A DNA stretch of 64,000 nucleotides from a virus. The translations under genes were made by a program, and so were the position numbers. Shown in pieces: positions 55,701-61,782 of the stretch. Numbering within the stretch: the stretch's first letter is position 1; every line of letters begins with the position of its first letter. Below the pieces are notes generated by a model. It searched no databases. It was given only the letters and a program-made list of their open reading frames with translations, and was not told where the DNA came from. The stretch lies in IMG/VR virus record IMGVR_UViG_3300036985_003382, positions 1 through 64,000 of that record. One strand, written 5' to 3'.

Positions 55701-56628
55701 TTGGGTGAATCATATGAATAACTCACCGCAAGAAGAAAAAGATTCAACTGACTGGCTTAATATTTCAAGTAAACGATTTGGATACCAAAGACTTAATGAT
55801 AACTGGATTTTTGCATTACCATTACTAAAAAAGTTTGGGAGTATGGCAAAACCATTTCAAGCATTTGAAAGTAAAGAGAACTATGGCCCTAAAGAAAAAA
55901 TACAGGCATTTGTTGATGCTTATGCAAAGATGATGTTTAAGAATAGAATTCATAATGGCGGCCAGTTAATTATGAGTGCGTTTACGGGCAAAACATTTAA
56001 TGGGTCTCCAGCATTTGATAGAAATGCTGGTATGAAAATGGCAGTACAGAATGATGTACGCGCACCATTTTATTTTCATCCAGCTGGATATTTAAATCCT
56101 AATCAAAGTAATCTTTTCATGGATACGTTTACTCTTGCTCACACAAATTCATATTATGATGATCTTTTAAAAATGGGATTATATTCTCAAGAAGCTAAAA
56201 AGATGATTACTCAACAAGAACTAAATGAAGGATTGACGATGCCTGAGCGAGTCACTGTAAGTAAAGCAGCAGCCAGAGAACTATATATAAAGGGTTTAAT
56301 ACCTAAATTATTTGGCCTTGATGTTATGTATGAACCAATAGAATACGAAAAATTTAACAAAGAGCCACAAAAGTTTGGAAGTTCAAGTCCATCTTTAGGA
56401 CGCCTTACATACATGTTGCGCGAATGGTACAAATATCCAAATTTGTTTCAGACGTTGCGTCAAGATCCATCTTCTGTACTATATGGATATGAAACTAGCC
56501 GTGACGATTTTGGTGCGCAATCAATTGGACTTCCAAGCTCTGAAGCAGAAAAGCGTTCTAAAATAGTCATCAATAGACTCCCATTACCTAACGTGGAAAG
56601 AGCAGTAGCTGACTGGTATGGTAGGTAA
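43780..56628 (+). CDS. Giant polyvalent/ejection protein with two HExxH sites
   Basis: 4,282 residues, one fifth of the window. Residues about 190-370 are Ala/Gly-rich and partly hydrophobic. HEVSH at 2332-2336 with a following SIQEFAAT (Glu2403) looks like a zincin metallopeptidase; HEEYH at 3449-3453 with EEEVIPYL later may be a second one. About 3630-4030 resembles the large polyvalent-protein domain LPD38 (MDISSVGIQLATQVRNPLVLAKAM ... NYGREMAMG ... FLDNVVNYFMTAPGYNRHF). YSSSP-type motifs at 1216, 3498 and 3619 (SSSP at 4201) may mark linkers or cleavage sites. Such proteins enter the cell with the DNA; functions of most regions are unknown. Confidence 0.8.
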   Translation: MPDQRDKSRSDAYWKKRYTEAGVVPSPQGVTVTRPTNRLGFENTYPKSQINEFVRTQYNPLADAIRAGNPAVVSSATLDFANNAYREGLIDESQRNYIKSSIANMRQQMSRTPVASADGQQIPFGRLGRVQGPSGTFGAVNDQLMHSDLIQYNADGSFSYNPAGTAADINSTTGANARRQQDIMAGATPKSVGAETWSTLGAQAVGTAAALPYGLALNFPGFNPQANDETFGGRVVSSAQGTLAGFAAKPLDMMSGITQGTSYLGARLAGRSPEDANQIASSIKEQTPYYNTSDQMLAPGMENQQFQLGSAVGGELFTAVPALYSSLGLLNASGALGARMLASAGTKASNVGRYIGIGSAVVAPTAVAGFRDQLTGGKPGVREDLVAGAESIMDPIRSTMQRGITESGAIGQANFDPQGKTQAALQQAGILAMASGGSLQMWKDVKNQSSIGIQAMRESIKTNRNPFTALGTGISASIEGEIGKAAAADLGFALTQPLSDIGRMVYANTRIDKSVPIDTPTAGDVFKSMMLGLVASRPGKSAQFIFRGNPLQSLEPKTMALAHATDIVRKGGPELQALVKHYNEKYNDFIEPNDVDIRRLATVMANDNVANLQRLAKFQEIEDGAPVTKTAAEYIDAYINNPDAFPESLRTKYETLLTSMRPNKAKIDLDDGNPLNTIELADEYKTDLVTRRRRIKEYTDALLPVYTEQMKNLGQKPAEISDKVRYYGIDTKDGRMLLFDRDFRNATLVPKHEAEDIAMLQPKYSPIENVYTPEEKSDRQPLYEALDNIRGKVFRIGSQDGVVTHFDALGVFVKVEGGESKFLSRREIEQLLETSTSDGLTEEQIDNLTQLQELTNIIHRTQSLVEPTRQSLYGEQFKDSRFKTPLLNTGRSLRVKPDANLVDTFRGTDIFQSSDGSYAIFTKGEIPSTLSPEFKNPGERQIDPTNSVWTVSKDTASGPIDVDLVLSGRQQEAIAALPLGSTAEKGIEKAYDYADPFTHDLGDIVSVTQKDGTEVKYVLVEKFDDSAIGVRIDAPESTPAIIFESPALKVEKIDRGFLQTKFDSASRVVGADLTSIRPENNEITTILQHAMYLSSRDESADGPAIVYDEITNALPEELSGVIHSVLTRDAETLGVERNVAASLREWLLKNREQAADLESYIQGAMATEITLSARDISVQKLARLQRILDNGELNSLIDQLVGVYDSDAETSADVMYSSSPRRVGTARGEFLTLLGVANKINRLLMRDKHISDATIERVVNKDLGKDTRFEGKLDIALQTIKKLAKLSSQINPIALGVVLNKGSLWQMEQLALLPQDIQVLSALVPYEDMPSVYTDSFGEWFASKEKYIAAVTRAKDLYSNAVANGPDAIANLKRAMYDARLGFFYEMAARAPEIASRVDMDVDGGRSLDTISSNRQRSADAVNDVIKRLATEKLAIIAKQLRDNETAPDMAVPVPMNELVAVTKIADKDGSIDFSIMTDTQALDAIVGSEAGVDALISIGRRLANELDKEDTMTGVSVYSEEGFNVGLGTLQEAKAQQENKSLLAAVIRNWNNLTPEAKSAIGYINMPLIQLSELIKAIDNANDDALRESLIFGIMNAVGTDGASNTGFELSKLFKSLDSATKFSNFAADVMAKKNIADSSGGESAETRRRTSIRGAMDLLLKLRSEIVNPDGTSILETAALYYKSAGIKPSDLYSFMSMVSQEVTTSMLDVISKNKDTNRMEVIGVISSQAAEMGQVVRVAGSVEGDQSTKQAVLELLHTVTTDGLQYLGVTFDPRTRVLISDAVHRVISQGKLNTAGLNSVEQARAMMEEARTLSAQIADFVLGDKSLAEQPNAAYTPAAESTAEKVVNAIDGNTFHQRSGSNKDAAAYLLLAGNRAGLEKIILATLFDAASKDQIQFASIDEAIVSVTLGPEFARKYFARVKQARFVNDKIIFGTSGILRAAVLPGGAETYTLPDATKHDLIEGQALLNHFMQKAYQLLSPRDKGRFTEAVTSYIAKKRAESNSQEFEFEIKDLMTIAEGFNGTKNQMFKASNDASTLTYGLPINKTFTTAYKIKSLISSIRGSASETPLNKDTDYSVMTQFSNIGTRRSFVEAFDNVSIYERIDTADLTESDADQLAAFYGIAAKDESYSPKQATEFNELAKYYRAAKNSAVIKSGDKNVTRVSNRFSDARAVAANLAKVYDTYANRMSTRKITSDIDNNFDLDQYKALVAFLGLDQEAYNAIIAPEAVSSVGQLLNKDGTILSKDQQKMLISLRAAQLKQDFYNQNHKLFFAHEAEIAKLGYDRSEIAGQDTEASITRIKQGEAYSSILFMASTTKNFDKTSLAMAHEVSHQLFYSLPDKSQLDWINAITRPLNTNASDDKINPETKLFYDYMKEQNSRYNNLSASNKRTFRLQSIQEFAATKGGFTDQQVRTAKLIWGESSATSLVNFILTNGVIADVTNPKVYVGEDITSAMINLQAVLRPMAERLTSTHGAYLTVDGKPTNVFYYKPGSVVYQSQSKQGINRAFYAMKHGSIVSFVNNKAKKTSSAVKVIDVHDVIMSSKSGNKINVNEALTSLKEFIPSDVAVELLDKIKALQEKGIIYGDDYYLSVHGADGYTKQDDGTTSPEGYNVVGKVVGMAREKVTVTEAIYGLGSFTNKGKSWMTVTKGPGVSANSPWYTLKTYMHNQRGAKFVQNGTKGDYGYVVESSGTLRLNAVRRKDNAVDLAENGFNRKTSLKYVVGHDLIAEQEGLYMVGTSDSASPQFMSVLYQMLSQIDKRIIDIAGQRTYDYETRMNAALADGMRSGSFDKWDQVVSIPLALASEKNIKNIISGTPPAELAAVRNTGTHPYVRNQAHAKNVLKWANTLPAEQRSVVIPLIKQIVEQHSYLVATKLGGSEGSVGDRLLGVFNKSTDWYSFLPFATKDISDRGITRAIASLFEQSFTSFEDAQLFVSEMTKARLYLSEDPTGTNLTSYFARGTDGAPTRSFVVEIDGVKVDVSTFIDQAFGLNTPDESVNLGVQKFLGTWAGVAFDGWFKENQSVLTNNAVNIETRLKQLYELYKDPSPLGERNAALNELARQNDKPQPNELTIYDLVGLSKDYIAGNKRKVDLDGLLRMAAGFAATPDQFLQVLGGMKNGIDFRQTFSPESALSVVPHAVLDHILNKTFTDDVSRIKFMNLVAGRIPEGSTRYDVIRARNLFNVVEHLVKTDAKIRNAALRNWKSYDIVETMPEQGQVILRSPDRDIAADTRGASKSGALYRVNLNDGQTTLVAKSLKFNSATGKYVEHYQDIQDVDSFLKYNWSDRVGNKGKEDPFAFKAADNSPVFTSQDVFGTSDVQRVYEHLSAIAGTDNVASAYTADEPLYFMLPYDFIGQDTANTNVIDQVDGETTRDNAGMHIMKAKYNKTNKSWTFQQTQPNWSTSDNYRSQLPSGLLRMITDGFSMDGSIPLSPEQRSALISNSMLHEEYHIAKLLLAKDRASGDSQYTKVNQIGHKVLFPSGSSYMQDASTGTWYSSSPTFDSGKSDNVPTQEEEVIPYLNDTADPEIDIKYDAVNDFARVQRDANQRPQTVTFYRDPKTSNGMMVSGDRLNPVLHISSDIWANSVDAPLKGTQFEAKVPDGKALTFDGDVIDTVYSSSPKFNDAAYNIHKWLLLPYKALSIAGTLAMDISSVGIQLATQVRNPLVLAKAMLYTVPEAFMFTTKDIGFVIGDTIHAIRQKKAREGRGFWAGGAFNADVKYYNWIMNSVVDRFNKYNNNGPAISLSELIDDYYMPSAYSDWYKKHKANAIADPSKYKDIIDTPFETNLENSLIGQIPGKLIPAWNKFDMSRTLVMDLCMLQNSLRAVRDARANVDLKPYEIEQGISAAIMNYGREMAMGSHSQSKIQMPATKFLDNVVNYFMTAPGYNRHFAQYWGFNNWTLPARKAINEIALVNTVNAPKWFRGEVFDIKSDLDYQQYAGRSGWASTRKKGEQTTSISIWAGMGLLNAAIGWVNHMNNSPQEEKDSTDWLNISSKRFGYQRLNDNWIFALPLLKKFGSMAKPFQAFESKENYGPKEKIQAFVDAYAKMMFKNRIHNGGQLIMSAFTGKTFNGSPAFDRNAGMKMAVQNDVRAPFYFHPAGYLNPNQSNLFMDTFTLAHTNSYYDDLLKMGLYSQEAKKMITQQELNEGLTMPERVTVSKAAARELYIKGLIPKLFGLDVMYEPIEYEKFNKEPQKFGSSSPSLGRLTYMLREWYKYPNLFQTLRQDPSSVLYGYETSRDDFGAQSIGLPSSEAEKRSKIVINRLPLPNVERAVADWYGR

Positions 56629-57419
56629 TGAATCTATTACAACTTGCAAACGACTTTGTTGATATTGCTAAAGAATACGTTGGAACTACAGAGCAACCAG
56701 TTGGTAGTAATCGTGGAACACTTATTGATAAATGGAATAAGCTATCTAATGTTGCAGTTGGTAGTTTTTGGTGTTGCTCATTTGTGTCTGCTATGGCACG
56801 AGAGCTGGCTGAAAAACATGACTTTGTGTGGCCATTCCCATACACTGCAGATTGTGATGTTGTTTATGCAATAGCCAAAAAGAAAAATGCTATTGTTCAC
56901 ATTCCTGAACCCGGTGATTTATTTGTATGTCACAAAGGCAACGATGCGTATCACATTGGGATAGTTGAGGATGTTGATAAGGTCTACGTTGCATCTAGCA
57001 TTGAAGGAAACAGTAATAACGACGGTAGTCGTAATGGCATTACTGTTGCACGTAGAAATGACCTAGTGGATGGACGATCAATTAATAATGTGTCTTACAT
57101 TAGGTGGACATCATTAGTTACATTAGATGATGATTGGAAACTTGTTGTTAGTGCAAAAGAAATTGAATGCATTAACCATAACAATCGCGTTTACGCTCCA
57201 TTGCGTATGTCGTTAGGATTGTTTTTTACAGCACATGATGTGTTGGTTAATTTAAAAGCAACATCAGAAGGAGCTGCTTGGGGAACTGAAATGATCCCTG
57301 CTCAGCTAATAACACGAGATGGAAGTCGTTATATTAGTGTCAGGGATCTTTCAACTTGGTTAGGTAAAACCATGATAGTCAATTCAATTAAGAAAACTGT
57401 CTCAATGCTAAAGTCCTAA
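56628..57419 (+). CDS. CHAP-type endolysin with copper-amine-oxidase-like tail domain
   Basis: 263 residues. CHAP/NlpC-like cysteine amidohydrolase: GSFWCCSFVSA with Cys49, NDAYHIGIVEDV with His109, IEGNSNN with Asn128. It would cut peptidoglycan peptide bonds or the amide link. Residues 175-263 (YAPLRMSLGLFFTAHDVLVN ... YISVRDLSTWLGKTMIVNSIKKTVSML) match the stalk/copper-amine-oxidase N-like wall-binding domain. TAATG overlap with the giant gene. No signal peptide, so release needs a holin, perhaps that at 29.4 kb. Confidence 0.85.
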   Translation: MNLLQLANDFVDIAKEYVGTTEQPVGSNRGTLIDKWNKLSNVAVGSFWCCSFVSAMARELAEKHDFVWPFPYTADCDVVYAIAKKKNAIVHIPEPGDLFVCHKGNDAYHIGIVEDVDKVYVASSIEGNSNNDGSRNGITVARRNDLVDGRSINNVSYIRWTSLVTLDDDWKLVVSAKEIECINHNNRVYAPLRMSLGLFFTAHDVLVNLKATSEGAAWGTEMIPAQLITRDGSRYISVRDLSTWLGKTMIVNSIKKTVSMLKS

Positions 57420-58778
57420 CACATCGTAATCAAGAAACTTGGCGTACTGTGACTTCCATTGAAGTAACGATACGCCAGTTTTTCCATTTCTATTCTTAGC
57501 TGTTATGACTTCTGCCTTATCATCGCTTTCAATATCATCTACAGTTTTCTGCTCATAGTAGCCAGCCCTGTAGATGAATTGGATGACGTCAGCATCAGAC
57601 TCAATATCGCCAGACTCACGTAGGTCAGACATCATTGGACGCTTGTCCTGTCGCTGCTCTACTGCCCTAGATAGACTCGATAATGCTAACACTGGGCATT
57701 GATACTCTCTGGCAATATCTTTGAGACCTCGACTGATCACGCCTATGTCTCGCGTCCTATTCTCAGACTTATAAGACGATGGCATAGCTATCATCTGTAA
57801 GTAATCAACAACCACCAAGCCAACATGAAAAGATTTTTGCGTGTCTCGCACTGCGTCTCGGATACTTCCAAGGGTGATAGATTTATCTGCGACAATTCTA
57901 ACATGAAGTGTTTTAGCCTCCTGAGCTACAACCTGTAATCTATCTTTTTGATAGTTACTTAAACGCTTGGTCTGTATGACCTGACTATCCACTTCACTGT
58001 AGATTGACAACATTCGTGCGGTGACCATGTCCTTAGACATCTCTGCACTGATAATTAATACTCCAGACCTGTCAATATCACTACGCAAAAAACGAGCAGC
58101 GTTCCATGCATATTGAAGGCCTAGACTTGACTTACCCATTGATGGTCTACCACCAAGGATAATCAACTCACCCTTTCTCCATCCGCCAGTAATAGAATCG
58201 ATCTCTTCATACCCTGACCCAACTGAATAATCAACCTTATCCTCTAGTCTGCCAATTGCATCAGCGGCTGTTGACAAAATAAGTTGAGAAAAATCTTCCG
58301 TACTGTTTCCGGAAGTGGTGAATGAAACAGATTTATTTAAATCACTTATGATCTTGTCGATGTCAGAGTCGCAATCAGATGCCTTTTTACTTGCTAACTC
58401 AGATGAAAAGATAATCTCTCTGCGCCTATGATAATCGATCACGAGCTTGACGTAACTTTCATAGTTAGAGGTTGACGGTAGTAACTCAGCGCACTGCATG
58501 ATGTATCCAAGCCCACCACAAGCCTCTAACGCATTACGCCTTGTCAACTCCTCGTTCACGGTCACGATATCAATGTCTTGACCAGATGCATCAATAGCTG
58601 TATACGCTTCCCATATGAGGCTATGTGAAACCCTGTAGAACATCCCTTTGTCAATGTGCGACAGGCTCTTGAATAAACTCTTTCCTCCAAGGAGAACAGA
58701 CGCTATAAGTGATTGCTCACTCATAACGTCCGATGGAATTTCTATGTTAAAGCCAAGGCTCTTATTTTGAGCGTTCAT
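57408..58778 (-). CDS. dnaB: Replicative DNA helicase, DnaB type
   Basis: 456 residues, full length. N-terminal DnaB_N domain (SEQSLIASVLLGG ... DIVTVNEELTRR) and RecA-type ATPase: Walker A GGRPSMGKSS at 209-218, Walker B VGLVVVDYLQMI at 319-330, later SRAVEQRQDKRPMMSDLRESGDIESDAD. It unwinds DNA 5' to 3' at the fork. Overlaps convergently with the lysin gene by 12 bases and with the loader gene upstream by 17. Confidence 0.95.
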   Translation of the reverse strand: MNAQNKSLGFNIEIPSDVMSEQSLIASVLLGGKSLFKSLSHIDKGMFYRVSHSLIWEAYTAIDASGQDIDIVTVNEELTRRNALEACGGLGYIMQCAELLPSTSNYESYVKLVIDYHRRREIIFSSELASKKASDCDSDIDKIISDLNKSVSFTTSGNSTEDFSQLILSTAADAIGRLEDKVDYSVGSGYEEIDSITGGWRKGELIILGGRPSMGKSSLGLQYAWNAARFLRSDIDRSGVLIISAEMSKDMVTARMLSIYSEVDSQVIQTKRLSNYQKDRLQVVAQEAKTLHVRIVADKSITLGSIRDAVRDTQKSFHVGLVVVDYLQMIAMPSSYKSENRTRDIGVISRGLKDIAREYQCPVLALSSLSRAVEQRQDKRPMMSDLRESGDIESDADVIQFIYRAGYYEQKTVDDIESDDKAEVITAKNRNGKTGVSLLQWKSQYAKFLDYDVLGL

Positions 58779-59196
58779 CTATATACTCCATTAATCGGAT
58801 TAACAAAACATCATTTAGTACCTCTTGCAACTGCTGTCCTTTGACTGGTGGTTCCATTCTCCACGCTTTTAACCCACCTGTCTTTGCTGTAACTAACTGA
58901 ATAGTTGGGTGTAACTTAAAAGATGGAGTACCAAGGCGTATTGCTTCTCCGATATCGTTAATTACAGACTGTGGTAAATATTCTCCATACTTTGTGATCG
59001 CTATAGATAGCAGTACCTCAGATGGTGTTGGACGAAATTTAGCACGTGTAAGTATTCGCTTAGCTCCGTCCCTAATGTCTTCATCAGTCAGCCCAGCAAT
59101 GGCCACACGATAAACAGTTTCACTTGTCTCATTCCATGTAATTGAACTTGGTAACTGTGATAGCACAGCCATTAATTTATCTGTCGTTGTCATCAA
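58762..59196 (-). CDS. Probable helicase loader
   Basis: 144 residues. ETVYRVAIAGLTDEDIRDGAKRILTRAKFRPTPSEVLLSI recalls the G39P-like family (loader and inhibitor of G40P helicase), whose members have a W/Y-x-x-L-x-D opening, a KAV-type helix and KFPPT. Together with its place between the replisome-organiser-like gene and dnaB this supports a loading role. Family match is by eye only. Confidence 0.65.
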   Translation of the reverse strand: MMTTTDKLMAVLSQLPSSITWNETSETVYRVAIAGLTDEDIRDGAKRILTRAKFRPTPSEVLLSIAITKYGEYLPQSVINDIGEAIRLGTPSFKLHPTIQLVTAKTGGLKAWRMEPPVKGQQLQEVLNDVLLIRLMEYIDERSK

Positions 59197-59890
59197 ACCA
59201 CGCCTCTACTTTCTTCTTTATGTTTTCGGAAAATTCCACTGGCTTAGCATGTGTTTCCCAGTGCTTCCACAGGGAACGAACCGTAACCATCTCCTTGTTT
59301 GGCCACTTCTTCAAGAGAACAGATGTTCTACACATAACATCTTCTTCTGTTACTCCTGCTTTATGCATTTGCCAAATGATAAGTCGTACATCTTTCCATT
59401 CTCTGTCAGTAATTGGACTCTCAAAAGCAATTCCCCATCTCACTTGCTTAAAAGCTGAATACAATCCATATGCTGGATCATCTTCCTTTGCTATCTCCTT
59501 TTTCTCTTGCTTGACTGATGTAACCTTGACTTCTGGGTCATGATCAATTGAATCAGGGAACAACTTGTATCCATTACTCGTTGTTCTCCCGTTAGGAGAA
59601 GTTCTTCCATTGACCTCAAGCAACCTCTTGCCATTGATCTTCATGCTTGTTAGGTAATGCAGTGCTGTGCGAACTGTTGCTTCTGATAATCCAGTGCATT
59701 CGGTAAGTCGCTTTATACTAGGCCAGCAATACCCTTCATTGTCTACGTGCATAACAATCGCCATGAATACAACAAACCCAGATGGTGTAAAGTTTGTTAT
59801 GTGATCAACAAGTAACCTATCTATCTGTACAAAGCCAGACGCTTTCTCGCCGGACAAGCCAAACGACTTCCCGTTGAATACTGTAATCAT
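59177..59890 (-). CDS. Replisome-organiser-like HTH protein
   Basis: 237 residues. Residues 25-100 form a winged HTH of the HTH_36 type: TPSGFVVFMAIVMHVDNEGYCWPSIKRLTECTGLSEATVRTALHYL. Residues 140-200 are a second helical domain (DREWKDVRLIIWQMHKAG). Phage initiators of this arrangement bind the origin and recruit loader and helicase. Overlaps the loader gene. A TTCTCC-N5-GGAGAA dyad is inside it at 59584-59600. Confidence 0.75.
   Translation of the reverse strand: MITVFNGKSFGLSGEKASGFVQIDRLLVDHITNFTPSGFVVFMAIVMHVDNEGYCWPSIKRLTECTGLSEATVRTALHYLTSMKINGKRLLEVNGRTSPNGRTTSNGYKLFPDSIDHDPEVKVTSVKQEKKEIAKEDDPAYGLYSAFKQVRWGIAFESPITDREWKDVRLIIWQMHKAGVTEEDVMCRTSVLLKKWPNKEMVTVRSLWKHWETHAKPVEFSENIKKKVEAWFDDNDR
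59584..59600. promoter_or_regulatory. TTCTCC-N5-GGAGAA dyad within a replication gene
   Basis: TTCTCCCGTTAGGAGAA has the same arms as the sites at 5336-5352 and 7817-7832. Its place inside the coding region of the replisome-organiser-like protein could be an origin-related or operator site, or chance. Confidence 0.4.
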
Positions 59891-59898
59891 TTCTTTTC

Positions 59899-60516
59899 CT
59901 AGTTGTTATACGGACATTCAGAGCAGTATCTCTGTATCTTGTTATCTTCTTCTGATAGCTTTGTTAAACCAGCTTCATATACATCTGCCAACGGCAGTGG
60001 TGTGGAGCTGATAATCTCTAGCGCCTTATTGACATCATCGACTGTCCACCCAGCAGGAATCTCTATTGACTTGATTGGTTTCTTTTCTTCTTCTTCTTTC
60101 TCACCTTTAAGTTCTCGTTCAAATTCAACAGCAGATAGTCTACGGGACTTAGCTGACTCTAGTAGTTGTCGTTGGTGTTGCGTTCCCACATGCGCGACCA
60201 GTCTGTGATGAGTCCAGCTAATACCTGCAACGCGGTTATTAATAGGAACATTGCTAGAAACCCAACTCCAGTTAGCAAGACTCTGATAAGCGCAGCCAGT
60301 AGCATCCATAGCTTGTGCATATTTTTCTCCATATCTTTGTTGACCATAATTTAATGCATCGCCAAGCGCAAACTGAAATGCATCTGTTAATTGCTGTAAT
60401 GTTGCCATTAGTTGCAACCATTGGTGCTCGTCGATGTCGTTGTTAAATATGATTCCTACATCAGTAACACTGATCGCGTCAGGAAGGCTTCCTATGTAGA
60501 CTAATTCATCACTCAT
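59899..60516 (-). CDS. Putative DNA-binding protein, KorB/ParB-like helical type
   Basis: 205 residues from the ATG at 60516; a longer start at 60549 would read through the leader hairpin and is less likely. FALGDALNYGQQRYGEKYAQAMDATGCAYQSLANWSWVSSNV and ISWTHHRLVAHVGTQHQRQLLESAKSRRLSAVEFEREL match a family widespread in plasmids and phages with a GD-x-L-x-x-G-E-x-x-Y-GE opening, probably helical DNA-binding. C-terminus YCSECPYNN has a CxxC pair. Role uncertain. Confidence 0.6.
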   Translation of the reverse strand: MSDELVYIGSLPDAISVTDVGIIFNNDIDEHQWLQLMATLQQLTDAFQFALGDALNYGQQRYGEKYAQAMDATGCAYQSLANWSWVSSNVPINNRVAGISWTHHRLVAHVGTQHQRQLLESAKSRRLSAVEFERELKGEKEEEEKKPIKSIEIPAGWTVDDVNKALEIISSTPLPLADVYEAGLTKLSEEDNKIQRYCSECPYNN

Positions 60517-60535
60517 GTTGTTTCTTTCGTTGATA

Positions 60536-60577
60536 CAAATGGGGGCCACGAATTTAAAAGTCCGTGGCCCCCATTTG
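60536..60577 (-). other. Fifteen-bp leader hairpin
   Basis: CAAATGGGGGCCACG (60536-60550) pairs perfectly with CGTGGCCCCCATTTG (60563-60577); 12-base AT-rich loop. It is 19 bases upstream of the ATG at 60516 and 47 bases after the stop at 60624. No U-tract on the leftward strand (GTATCAACG follows), so not a plain terminator. The strongest hairpin in the window. Confidence 0.6.
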
Positions 60578-60623
60578 GTTGTTGTTGACCTCGTATTAAT
60601 ATTGGTTACGAGGCACTGTAATC

Positions 60624-61181
60624 TTACTCCTCGGTATCACTTGCTGTCAATGTTTTGATCGTAACATTTTCCGTAGATCCAGAAATGCAGAATAGATCTG
60701 GGTACTGATCGACAAGCGTCAATTGAACCTCTTTAGATATTTTGCTTTTAAGAATCTTGTGCTCGGTTTTAACCGCGTCAAGTGGAACAACCATAACTGC
60801 TTGTCCTTCATCTAAGATAGTAAATGATGGCGCAACAGTGCGAAATGCAACTTGACCCCATGGGCACTTCCATGTCTTGGCTTTACCAACTAACTGACTC
60901 TCTGCAAAGTCAGCTATTTGATCGCCATATCTATTCTTAAGCCATTGAACTTTACGCTCTTTGTCTTTGACTATTGACTTGTATCTATCTACAACAGACT
61001 GCATTGCAAGTTGCTCTGCCTTTAGTTCTGTCTCGTATTTTAGTAAACGCTGTAAAGCTAAAAGAACGTCCTCTTCTGTTTTAAGTTCATCGCCTAGCCA
61101 ACCATCAACTGGACCGGCATATTCGCCGGTCTCAATCTCGTAGTAACTATCACCGATGATGTCAAATTTACTTAAGTCCAA
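60624..61181 (-). CDS. Gp157-like protein
   Basis: 185 residues. LLKYETELKAEQLAMQSVVDRYKSIVKDKERKVQWLKNRYGD is the long helical hairpin of the Siphovirus Gp157 family, followed by AKTWKCPWGQVAFRTVAPSFTI. Gp157 proteins give phage resistance in some hosts and usually lie next to ssDNA-annealing or nuclease genes. A Gam-like role in protecting ends is possible but inferred. Confidence 0.85.
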   Translation of the reverse strand: MDLSKFDIIGDSYYEIETGEYAGPVDGWLGDELKTEEDVLLALQRLLKYETELKAEQLAMQSVVDRYKSIVKDKERKVQWLKNRYGDQIADFAESQLVGKAKTWKCPWGQVAFRTVAPSFTILDEGQAVMVVPLDAVKTEHKILKSKISKEVQLTLVDQYPDLFCISGSTENVTIKTLTASDTEE

Positions 61182-61182
61182 T

Positions 61183-61782
61183 TTATTCCTCCTCTGTCAA
61201 GAACACCGACTCTGCTTCTTCCGGTGTATTGAATCCTTGCAACACTTCTATTACTAGGCGTAAGTTTTCGTCACTTGTCTCTATATTCCCAGCTAATCTA
61301 GTAAATACACGCTTCATGTCTGATGATGTAATGTCTGCACCCCATATACGCTTACATTCAAAAGCAAATTGTTTACCGGCAGGTAGTACTGTCGCAGTTG
61401 CAGTAATCTTTTTGCGCTGTGGTGTATCTACAATACGCATATCACCAGCTGGCGTAATAGGCTCTTCTAGTTCTTGAGCAAAGAGTGTGCCATACCCACA
61501 CAAGGCCAACGCTCGCCCAATAGCGCCCGTTTCTGCCTTCTCTCGGTAATCAGCAAAATGCTTCTCATGCTCTGTCTTGTGGGCCTTAGCAATCAGTCTG
61601 CCTGATGCATCATGGATCTCTGCTGCAAATGTACAGTAGTCAATGCCCGAAAGTTCGGGCACTGCATACGTCATGATTGTCCAGTCTGGATGTTCCTCAC
61701 GGAACCATGCAATACGTGGAGCTACTGGCAAGTATTGCTTGCCTTTAAGGTTAATGAAGTGATCTCGTGGATTAAATGCCAT
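61183..61782 (-). CDS. Possible ssDNA-annealing protein (Rad52/ERF-like)
   Basis: 199 residues. KQYLPVAPRIAWFREEHPDWTIMTYAVP, FAAEIHDASGRLIAKAHKTE and EKAETGAIGRALALCGYGT are recurrent in a family of phage and bacterial proteins near recombination genes. The last motif is seen in Rad52-like and ERF-type annealing proteins. With Gp157-like and VRR-NUC neighbours a single-strand annealing role is reasonable, but not shown. Confidence 0.55.
   Translation of the reverse strand: MAFNPRDHFINLKGKQYLPVAPRIAWFREEHPDWTIMTYAVPELSGIDYCTFAAEIHDASGRLIAKAHKTEHEKHFADYREKAETGAIGRALALCGYGTLFAQELEEPITPAGDMRIVDTPQRKKITATATVLPAGKQFAFECKRIWGADITSSDMKRVFTRLAGNIETSDENLRLVIEVLQGFNTPEEAESVFLTEEE

Noticed and set aside
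43780-56628. Virion RNA polymerase motifs in the giant protein (TKDGR near 731-735; K-x7-YG at 2628-2637)
   Set aside because: They are about 1,900 residues apart, the expected Arg four before the Lys is missing and no DxxGxQ-type motif A was found. Chance matches.
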